A stretch of 64,000 bases of DNA from Bacteroidia bacterium (GTDB taxonomy: Bacteria > Bacteroidota > Bacteroidia > Cytophagales > Cyclobacteriaceae), in assembly GCA_030432655.1 (NCBI GenBank), contig JAUILA010000003.1:157978-221977 (forward strand), in the 5' to 3' direction. The notes under the pieces are model-generated. The model was not told the DNA's origin. It was given only the letters and a program-made list of their open reading frames with translations, and made no database searches. This document shows, one piece after another, positions 55,701 to 61,021 of this stretch. Within the stretch, counting starts at the first letter, position 1. Each line of letters starts with the position of its first letter. A program made the position numbers and the translations under genes.

Positions 55701-56470
55701 GGGGCAACGGAACAGAGTATGACGAGAGTATCTCGTATTACCGCCTGAACATGCAGGGATTCAGCCAGGAAGTGACTGCGGAGCGCGTTTTCTCGGAGAA
55801 TGTCCAACTGGGATTGACCGCCGCCTACGACTACATGGAGTTGCGGGACAATGACGAACGGATTGTTGAATCAGACGATTTTGAGCGCGAACTTGACCCT
55901 GCGCACTTTGTAAGCCTGTCTGCCTATCTGAATCTCAAAAGGACCAATTATGACCTGTATCCGTTTAACGGTGTAAGCTGGAATAATAAAGTGAAGATAG
56001 CTAAGGATTTTGCCAGTGATAATGTATTCGGTAAGGTCAACAGTGATTTCTCCGTTTACCTGACGCCGGACCTTCCTTTTTACCTGACCCTGGCCATGCG
56101 CCTGGGTACGGAAGCGACCTTCGGGGATTTCCCGTTTTACCAGGGCAGTTACCTGGATGGGAACACGAACCTGCGTGGTTTCCGCATGCAGCGCTTTAAC
56201 GGGGACATTTCCGTTTACCAGAATACGGAATTGCGCCTGGCCATCAGTGATATAAAGAGTTATGTATTTAACGGGTACTGGGGCGTCTTCGGATTTATCG
56301 ATCACGGCCGGGTGTGGACCAGTGAGATCAGCGGAGAGAGTAAGAAATGGCACCGCGGGTACGGTCCGGGGGTATGGCTTAACCTGTTTAAGGTATTTGT
56401 GACATCGGCCGGAGTAGGCTTCAGTGACGAAGGCAGGTACTTCTACCTGAGGGCGGGGATGTTCTTTTAG
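52772..56470 (+). CDS. Giant lipoprotein: metallophosphoesterase fused to an outer-membrane beta-barrel
   Basis: A 1232-residue protein starting at the ATG at 52772, which begins a lipoprotein signal (MYRYTLLLAALITVVLSGC, lipidated C19). Residues 35-330 or so are a calcineurin-like metallophosphoesterase: VILVGDTGD, FLGDNIYEVG, VPGNHDWN, MHHPLYSNGNHGGH and AAGHDHI are the five metal/phosphate motifs. The middle (about 420-830) is unassigned; DMLVGDWDRHEDQWRWAEYD is a conserved-looking block. The last 350 residues or so look like an Omp85/BamA-type barrel (NTNLRGFRMQRFNGD) and end in RAGMFF, with a terminal aromatic residue as in outer-membrane barrels. The phosphoesterase may therefore be held on one side of the outer membrane. 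Confidence 0.88.
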   Translation: MYRYTLLLAALITVVLSGCGTRTPYYSFEKSNWEENSPPDSVRISESVILVGDTGDPTDSFLELLRGHLDAEKDRSDKAALIFLGDNIYEVGMPPAEAPGRESAEEKMDKQLEVIKDYEGRRIYVPGNHDWNNSREGGYKAILREANYINDYLDTTDIVLPKNGCPGPMEVNMGDGVVLILIDTEWFLHGNYKPYYPDCTIESEWDFIYEFQRVVKRNEGKHILVAMHHPLYSNGNHGGHYSLRDHIFPLTLIRGDLWLPLPVFGSFYTLLRKYGISEQDIANSKYQTLKKGLEESVYGMKSVTFAAGHDHILQHTEVNNINHIISGSGAKVNYARKGKEASFVNSSVGLARVNYYENGEAWVTFFVPDEENPLGKVVYRSPMYALSPEESPLAEETYEELDYSDSTKMIVAGEEYKNGLLSKQIFGTHYRREWTTPVEAPYLDIPNYNGGLTPLKQGGGKQTISLRVMDADSIQYNIRSINKNPIGAVPEPFRFTFAQDLVKDQISTAHPYGAFTVAPMADAIGLYHTDPKLVYVPFAPQLGEFLDTFGGMPALFEIRPDEDLSNYERFGFSNNVVSTATMLEQWNEDNDDSVDDMMFLKARLFDMLVGDWDRHEDQWRWAEYDKEDKGEFFRPVPRDRDQVYTKYDGIFPWLASRKWAVRNLQHFDHEITDVAGLMMSGDALDRRIFQGLSKEDWIEVAEEIKVSLTDSVITEAIHEMPDEVFQYSGQEIIDKLISRKNDLTKYALEYYAVMAREPDVVASDKHELIRIYGNGDETVTVEIRKREKDGDLEHEVFKRTYSPDETKEIRLYTLGGQDSLIIEDSYTSPVQLRIILGSKNKYLVNHSRAGNIHVYARKPHNNEIVGNNVRLHESKHGFINDYDPELHQYSYFGPRLSFQFNRDNGLFIGAGALWRTHGFQHEDFKTEQLIAGNYSIATQAFNLMYRGRFTDVFGHDNDLVVSSHYYSPQNIFNFFGRGNGTEYDESISYYRLNMQGFSQEVTAERVFSENVQLGLTAAYDYMELRDNDERIVESDDFERELDPAHFVSLSAYLNLKRTNYDLYPFNGVSWNNKVKIAKDFASDNVFGKVNSDFSVYLTPDLPFYLTLAMRLGTEATFGDFPFYQGSYLDGNTNLRGFRMQRFNGDISVYQNTELRLAISDIKSYVFNGYWGVFGFIDHGRVWTSEISGESKKWHRGYGPGVWLNLFKVFVTSAGVGFSDEGRYFYLRAGMFF

Positions 56471-56550
56471 GAGGGTTATTAATAAAGGATGTCACCCCCG
56501 CCTTATGAACAGTTTGAGGAGGAGCAAGAGCGTGGGAGAATAAGAAAGAT

Positions 56551-57038
56551 TGTCACCTCCGTCCGTAAGTTTGAACGAGGGGTTATTCTTCCAAACGGGG
56601 GTCTGGGATTGATAGATCGCCGGTAAGTTTCAAGAGTATGTCTTCGTAGTAACTGGATCTGGGGTTGCCCTCACTTCGTTCGAGATCCTCGAATTTTCGG
56701 TATTGGCACCACCCGCTATATGACTTTCGAGGATGACATTTTTGTGTCACCCCCGTCCGTAAGTTTGAACGAGTGGTAATTTCGCCAAACGGGGGTCTGG
56801 GATCAGCAGATCCCCGGTAAGTTTCAAGCGTACGTCTTCGTAGTAACTATACCTGAGGTCGCCCTCACTTTGTTCGAGATCCTCGAATTTTCGGTATTGG
56901 CGCCACCCGATATATGACTTTCGAGGATGACATTTTTCTGTCACCTCCATCCGTAAGTTTAAACGAGCGGTAAGTCTTCCAGACGGGGGTCTGGGATCGG
57001 CAGATCCCCGGTAAGTTTCAAGAGTACATCTTCGTAGT
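56551..57038. repeat. Tandem repeat, 194-base unit, about 2.5 copies
   Basis: Units begin with tgtcacc at 56551, 56745 and 56939. The first two are each 194 bases, and the third matches for about 100 bases (to 57038). Copies agree closely but differ at scattered bases. The period is not a multiple of three, so a frame open on the minus strand through one unit cannot continue in the next. This argues for non-coding DNA. The sequence resembles interspersed repeats in other Bacteroidota by pattern; a genome-wide count would settle that. Confidence 0.88.
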
Positions 57039-57057
57039 TGGTTTACACCCCCCTACG

Positions 57058-57074
57058 CCCCCCTAATAGGGGGG
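57058..57074. repeat. C6/G6 hairpin at the end of the repeat region
   Basis: CCCCCCT-AAT-AGGGGGG forms a seven-base stem with a three-base loop, preceded by a second C tract (cccccctacg). It lies eight bases before the end of the minus-strand PepSY-like gene and could act as its terminator, though no T run is present. Confidence 0.55.
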
Positions 57075-57081
57075 AGAGTTG

Positions 57082-57537
57082 TTAAATCCGTGTTCCGTCT
57101 TCCCGGAACATTATGTCGCGGTTTTTTCCTGATTTCTTAAATTCCACATCGTAGAATTTTCCTTTTTCCTTATTGTCGACATATTCCAGTTCGGCTATAT
57201 CGTCTTTATCAAAGTCTTCCTCTATCGCTTCCTGAATGGCATCCGGCAGATCGTCCCAGTCCACACTTTGCTCTGTTTCAATCCATTCTCCATTTTGATG
57301 AAAATCGGCGCGATAGTCTTCTCCGTCGCTTTCAAAGTGGACTTCCAGGTAGCCGTTATCATCGGTTTCATACTCCAGGTCAGAAACATCCTTATAATTT
57401 TCCTTAATCCAGGCGGCTGCTTTTTCCCGGTTTCCCTGTTCGTCGTTATCATCTGACTTGTCTGAATCCTGTGAAGTGCAGGACAAACTGACGGACATCA
57501 TTACGGAAAGAATTAATATGGTTTTAAAGAATCTCAT
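57082..57537 (-). CDS. PepSY-like lipoprotein
   Basis: A 151-residue lipoprotein (lipobox VSLSC) with an acidic linker (SDKSDDNDEQGNREK) and a PepSY-like domain: AAAWIKENYKDVSDLEYE, YLEVHFESDGEDYRADFHQNG (core EVHFESDGEDYRADF), WDDLPDAIQEAIEEDF and FYDVEFKKSGKNRDIMF. The ATG at 57537 is preferred to a GTG at 57543. Members of this family are thought to inhibit or bind periplasmic peptidases. Function here unknown. Confidence 0.85.
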   Translation of the reverse strand: MRFFKTILILSVMMSVSLSCTSQDSDKSDDNDEQGNREKAAAWIKENYKDVSDLEYETDDNGYLEVHFESDGEDYRADFHQNGEWIETEQSVDWDDLPDAIQEAIEEDFDKDDIAELEYVDNKEKGKFYDVEFKKSGKNRDIMFREDGTRI

Positions 57538-57793
57538 AGTCACTTGATTTATGGTTAATGATTGATTTTCCTGGTGTAAAATCTGTGCCAGTCCGCTTTT
57601 AACCTCACCTATTCGTCAGATCAATGAATTACATCGGATAATAGGCGCTGAATCAGTCAATTACATGTTGAATAATAGCTCCACATTGAGGAATGATTTA
57701 TACAGCTGTAATGCTCAAAATGGCCTGTAAAGACATTATTGGCCATTGGCATATATTTTTCACTTGTATGAGCAAATCAAAACTGAGAAACCA

Positions 57794-58264
57794 ATGAAAT
57801 CGTCTAGAATAGTTTTAAGTATTGCCAGCATGTTCTTTATGGCGTCTTCGTTTATGATGTGCACGCCTGCAGAGCGCGAAAACATGGAAAACGAGACCGA
57901 GGCTGAAGCAGCCGAAATGGAACGTGAATGGGAACAGGAAAAACAAGAATTGAAAAACAATTACCAGACAACCATTGATGATATCGATGCTAAACTGGAG
58001 GAAATTGACCGCAACATGGAAGCATCTGCAGAAAATGCAAGTGCTGAAATGCAGGAGGAGTGGAATGAAACCAAAGCCGATCTGCAAGACTCAAAAACCA
58101 AACTTCAGGCTGAAATGGAAGAAATTGACCGTCAGACTGAAGAAGGATGGGAAGATTTCAAGCGTGGTGTAAGTAATACCATTGCTGATATTGACCAGGA
58201 ACTTGATGAAATTGAAGCAAGTTTTGAGCGTGAGGTCAATGAAGAAGTAAATGATAACGACTAA
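57794..58264 (+). CDS. Coiled-coil lipoprotein
   Basis: A 156-residue lipoprotein (lipobox SSFMMC, lipidated C23 from the ATG at 57794). After the signal it is almost wholly charged helix with heptad spacing (EMEREWEQEKQELKNNYQTT core, DDIDAKLEEIDRNMEA, EEIDRQTEEGWEDFKRG, DIDQELDEIEASFEREV), so it is predicted to form a long coiled coil. Similar short proteins in Bacteroidota are often stress-related. A palindromic AATGGCC...GGCCATT (57719-57747) lies upstream and could be a regulator site. Confidence 0.82.
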   Translation: MKSSRIVLSIASMFFMASSFMMCTPAERENMENETEAEAAEMEREWEQEKQELKNNYQTTIDDIDAKLEEIDRNMEASAENASAEMQEEWNETKADLQDSKTKLQAEMEEIDRQTEEGWEDFKRGVSNTIADIDQELDEIEASFEREVNEEVNDND

Positions 58265-58301
58265 GTCTATTATCAACTATCAACTGAAAGAATAGACTTT
58301 T
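58263..58301 (+). terminator. Terminator-like hairpin after the coiled-coil lipoprotein gene
   Basis: A perfect nine-base stem (aagtctatt / aatagactt, 19-base loop) overlaps the stop codon and is followed by TT. The AT-rich stem makes it weak. Confidence 0.5.
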
Positions 58302-58346
58302 GGCTCAGGTATTAGACGCTGAGAAATTTCAGAAGAAACCCTGAGT

Positions 58347-58399
58347 GACGCGGGTGTGACGATGCATATTTTATGTGTCATTGCACCCGCGTCTTTTTT
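58347..58399 (+). terminator. Strong terminator before the DUF3124 gene
   Basis: A ten-base GC-rich stem (gacgcgggtg / cacccgcgtc) with further partial pairing in a 27-base loop is followed by six T. It ends transcription coming from the coiled-coil lipoprotein gene. Confidence 0.82.
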
Positions 58400-58428
58400 G
58401 ATTTAGCTGAATTCGGTAAATTCAGGGT

Positions 58429-58935
58429 ATGAGAAAATTATTTGTGTTGCTGGCTTCACTGACTCTACTTGCGTGCAATTCACGGGAGGATGAAATCAGT
58501 TCGCTGAACCCTGAAAACTGGAGCAAACGACAAGCGGCTTCTCTGCCGGACAGCCTGGAAGAAGGCATCACCTATTTGTCTGTTTACTCCCAGATCTACA
58601 GCCGCACCGAACATATCACGCACGACCTGACGGTGACGGTCAGCATGCGAAATACAAGCATGCAGGATACAATCTACTTGAAGGATGCTTCCTATTATGA
58701 TTCTCACGGCCAGCATATCCGGTCATACTTTAAAAATACTATTTACATTGCCCCGCTGGAAACGGTAGAGATCGTGATCGACCAGGTGGATCAGACCGGT
58801 GGTACGGGTGGCAATTTTCTTTTCGACTGGATGATCAGGCCAGGCACAAACGAACCCCTCTTTGAGTCTGTAGCCATTTCCACTTCCAGCCAGCAGGGGT
58901 TATCATTCTCCACTACAGGTAAAAGAATAGAATAA
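58429..58935 (+). CDS. DUF3124 lipoprotein
   Basis: A 168-residue lipoprotein (lipobox LTLLACN, lipidated C16) of the DUF3124 family, recognised from YLSVYSQIYSRTEHITHDLTV (core YSQIYSRTEHITHDL), VSMRNTSMQDTIYLKDASYYD (core NTSMQDTIYLKDASYYD) and the C-terminal FLFDWMIRPGTNEPLFESV (core FDWMIRPGTNEPL). Role unknown; probably periplasmic. It is followed two bases later by the DUF1801 gene. Confidence 0.88.
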   Translation: MRKLFVLLASLTLLACNSREDEISSLNPENWSKRQAASLPDSLEEGITYLSVYSQIYSRTEHITHDLTVTVSMRNTSMQDTIYLKDASYYDSHGQHIRSYFKNTIYIAPLETVEIVIDQVDQTGGTGGNFLFDWMIRPGTNEPLFESVAISTSSQQGLSFSTTGKRIE

Positions 58936-58937
58936 AG

Positions 58938-59405
58938 ATGAAAATTGACGCAGAATCCCCCGATGAATATGTCAGCAAGGTTCCGGAAGAACGGAAAGAA
59001 GCATTCTCCCGCCTTAGAAATACGATCAGGGATCACCTGCCTGACGGATTTGAAGAAACGATCAACTACGGCATGATCGGATATGTGGTGCCGCATTCGA
59101 CCTACCCCGACGGCTACCATGTGGACCCGACATTGCCCCTCCCCTTTATTAACATCGCCTCGCAGAAAAATTTCATCGCCCTGTATCACAGCGGGATCTA
59201 TGCGGACAAGGAAACCGAAGAATGGTTCAGGAATGAATACGCCACCCGGGTCAGCACGAAGCTGGACATGGGAAAAAGCTGTATCCGGTTTAAAAACCCT
59301 GATAAAATCCCGTTTGACCTGATTGGTGAGCTCGTTGAAAAGATTACGCCGGAGCAGTGGATAGCCTTATACGAGAATGTGGTAAAGGACCATCGCAAAA
59401 AATAA
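58938..59405 (+). CDS. DUF1801 (YdhG-like) protein
   Basis: A 155-residue cytosolic protein of the DUF1801 family. Family blocks are SPDEYVSKVPEERKEAFSRLR (core VPEERKEAFSRLRN), PDGFEETINYGMIGYVVP, FINIASQKNFIALYHSGIY (core SQKNFIALYHSG) and GKSCIRFKNPDKIPFDLI. The fold is known but its role is not; relatives are linked to iron or stress. It begins two bases after the DUF3124 gene. Confidence 0.9.
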   Translation: MKIDAESPDEYVSKVPEERKEAFSRLRNTIRDHLPDGFEETINYGMIGYVVPHSTYPDGYHVDPTLPLPFINIASQKNFIALYHSGIYADKETEEWFRNEYATRVSTKLDMGKSCIRFKNPDKIPFDLIGELVEKITPEQWIALYENVVKDHRKK

Positions 59406-59495
59406 AATCCACCTCTTCTAAGAAAAGATAACGAGGTAACTTATTGGTGTTTTGACTGTTTTATTATTAAAGACATTTAATAAGATACGGACATT

Positions 59496-60182
59496 ATGAA
59501 GAAAGTACTGATTATTGGAGCGAATGGAAAAATCGGACGAATTCTGTCAGACAAACTGAAAGAATCCTCAGATTTTGAACCAGTCGCTTTTTTACGAAAA
59601 GAAGAGCAAAAAGAATATTTTGATAATAAGGGAATCGAGTCACGGGTCGGTTCACTCGAATCTGAAAAAGACGATCTGGCCGGTCATTTCAAAGGAATTG
59701 ATGCGGTTGTTTTTACCGCAGGTTCCGGACCTTCCACAGGATATGACAAAACACTTTCGGTGGACCTGGACGGGGCAGTGAAGACCATTGACCTGGCAGA
59801 GCAGGAGAATGTGCGGCGATTTGTGATGGTCAGTGCGATGAATGTTGGTAACAAATCTGCCTGGGAAGGCAACGATATTAAGCCCTATTACATAGCAAAA
59901 CACTATGCCGATCGTTTCCTGCAGTCTTCGGACCTTGATTATACAATTATTCGCCCGGGACGCCTCAATGATGAAGACGGATCGGGAAAGATCACTACGA
60001 AAAATCCGCAGAACCAGGACGGGGTTACGCGGGAAGATGTAGCGATGGTGATCCTGGAATCTTTGAAAAATGAGAATTCAGTGCGCCAAATCATTGAATT
60101 CAATAACGGTGAGACGCCGGTGGCTCAGGCAGTTGAAGAAATAACGATCGGGCAACACACGGATACCGGGCTGATTATTTAA
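59496..60182 (+). CDS. SDR-type NAD(P)-binding oxidoreductase
   Basis: A 228-residue atypical short-chain dehydrogenase. The Rossmann glycine motif is IIGANGKIGRIL, with a dinucleotide contact DAVVFTAGSGPS, an active-site-like region FVMVSAMNVG ... YYIAKHYADRFLQSSDLDYT (core YIAKHYADRF), and IIRPGRLNDEDGSG. It resembles NmrA/YwnB-like NAD(P)H-binding proteins. Substrate unknown. It is the last protein gene before tRNA-Asn. Confidence 0.9.
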   Translation: MKKVLIIGANGKIGRILSDKLKESSDFEPVAFLRKEEQKEYFDNKGIESRVGSLESEKDDLAGHFKGIDAVVFTAGSGPSTGYDKTLSVDLDGAVKTIDLAEQENVRRFVMVSAMNVGNKSAWEGNDIKPYYIAKHYADRFLQSSDLDYTIIRPGRLNDEDGSGKITTKNPQNQDGVTREDVAMVILESLKNENSVRQIIEFNNGETPVAQAVEEITIGQHTDTGLII

Positions 60183-60200
60183 AAATCTTTTCTGGAGATA

Positions 60201-60231
60201 TTGTATAATTCTCAAGGAACCTCTAATATTG
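60201..60231 (+). promoter_or_regulatory. Promoter of tRNA-Asn
   Basis: TTG at 60201 and TAATATTG at 60224-60231 (one mismatch to TAnnTTTG) are separated by the ideal 20 bases, 18 bases before the tRNA. Confidence 0.6.
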
Positions 60232-60249
60232 CATTCCATTTGGGAATTT

Positions 60250-60323
60250 TCCCCCTTAGCTCAGTTGGTTAGAGCGGCTGACTGTTAATCAGTAGGTCCT
60301 TGGTTCGAGCCCAAGAGGGGGAG
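60250..60323 (+). tRNA. tRNA-Asn (anticodon GTT)
   Basis: A 74-base cloverleaf. The acceptor stem tccccct pairs with aggggga, the D arm is gctcagttggttagagc, the anticodon arm is gctga-ctgttaa-tcagt with anticodon GTT (T33, A37), and the T arm is cttgg-ttcgagc-ccaag. The discriminator base is G and CCA is not encoded. tRNA-Asn is a common integration site, and an AT-rich gene pair lies just downstream. Confidence 0.97.
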
Positions 60324-60676
60324 CAAAAACAGGAACAGTTCGAGGATACCGGATACAGGTGGATTCGAACTGTTTCTGTTTTACCTGTATCCTGCTCCTG
60401 TATCCTTTTAAGGCCGTTTTTCATCGAATTTTGCCTTTGGCAGATACCTGGAGAATCTTCAAAACTTCATCCTTCCAAAACGTTTCCCGAAAGAGATTTC
60501 TGTCTCGCTTCCAGGTATAATTTAAGAACGATTTTCGGATTTGCCCATTTTTTGCCCAGTTTTTATGGGCTTAGATGGTTGCTGTTGAAAAGAAAGAAGA
60601 ATTAAACCACAAATAATACTTTGCTTCTAAAGCAATACTTACCCTCAGGCAATTTTGAATTTGATGAATTATGAGG
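60324..60676 (+). other. Gene-free, partly AT-rich stretch after tRNA-Asn
   Basis: This 353-base gap starts with an interleaved inverted-repeat cluster (60326-60405) and becomes AT-rich towards its end. No integrase or credible open frame was found on either strand; the only long frame overlaps the tRNA. It may mark the left edge of a genomic island. Confidence 0.6.
60326..60392 (+). repeat. Interleaved inverted repeats (A-B-A'-B' order)
   Basis: Arm A (60326-60343, 18 bases) pairs with A' (60365-60382) with one mismatch. Arm B (60351-60360, ggatacaggt) pairs perfectly with B' (60383-60392). B lies in the A loop and B' directly follows A', so the two stems can form either alternative hairpins or a pseudoknot. 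A further cctgtatcc copy occurs at 60397-60405. It may serve as a tRNA transcript terminator, but it is more elaborate than needed. Confidence 0.7.
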
Positions 60677-61003
60677 CTAAGTTTCATTCGGTTTAACACC
60701 TTTTAGAAGCACTCCTATTTGTTTAAATTGGATGACACGATCCATTGAGTCATTCCAGATTTCAAAGTTTCTTTTTCCTAATAAGTCCTTAATCTTTGAG
60801 CGAACTTTTTTACTTTCGATGGCTCTGGAGTTTGTTCGGTTATACACAATGTTAATATTATCACTTTTTAGGAAGTTCGCTATCAAGTCATCTAATAAGT
60901 CATACTTGATTTCTTTACCTGTCCCATAATGAATCCAATCTTTTTGCCAGATCAATGTTGATCTCAAGTATTCAGCGGCTTTAAATAATTCTCGAGAATC
61001 CAT
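60677..61003 (-). CDS. Small partner protein of the TrlF-like ATPase
   Basis: A 108-residue protein starting at the ATG at 61003, with AGGT a few bases upstream. A TTG at 61018 would lie 4 bases after the ATPase stop. It is helix-rich and charged (SRELFKAAEYLRSTLIWQ, KVRSKIKDLLGKRNFEIWND, GVLLKGVKPNET). No family recognised and no membrane segment. It sits right behind the PHP-ATPase gene and shares its AT-rich base use, so the two probably work together and travelled together. Confidence 0.7.
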   Translation of the reverse strand: MDSRELFKAAEYLRSTLIWQKDWIHYGTGKEIKYDLLDDLIANFLKSDNINIVYNRTNSRAIESKKVRSKIKDLLGKRNFEIWNDSMDRVIQFKQIGVLLKGVKPNET

Positions 61004-61021
61004 TTTACCTAAATTCAAGAA

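Larger units (their letters stand above)
56471..57081. other. Gene-free gap holding a tandem repeat and a G/C-tract hairpin
   Basis: This 611-base gap contains, in order: a decayed partial repeat copy (about 56490-56530, beginning tgtcacccccgcc), two full 194-base repeat units and a partial third (56551-57038), and a C6/G6 hairpin (57058-57074). No credible gene was seen on either strand. Confidence 0.8.

Noticed and set aside
56747..56950. 67-codon minus-strand frame within the 194-base repeat
   Set aside because: The repeat period is not divisible by three, so the frame is broken in the neighbouring units. No start context or domain is present.
56551..57038. Possible CRISPR array
   Set aside because: The whole 194-base unit is repeated with no short repeat alternating with unique spacers, and no cas genes are near.
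60300..60605. Open frame of 101 codons beginning inside tRNA-Asn
   Set aside because: It starts within the tRNA and runs through the inverted repeats; composition is not protein-like.
60324..60676. Integrase or transposase remnant after tRNA-Asn
   Set aside because: Both strands were read and no tyrosine or serine recombinase motif was found. The island idea rests on composition and tRNA position only.
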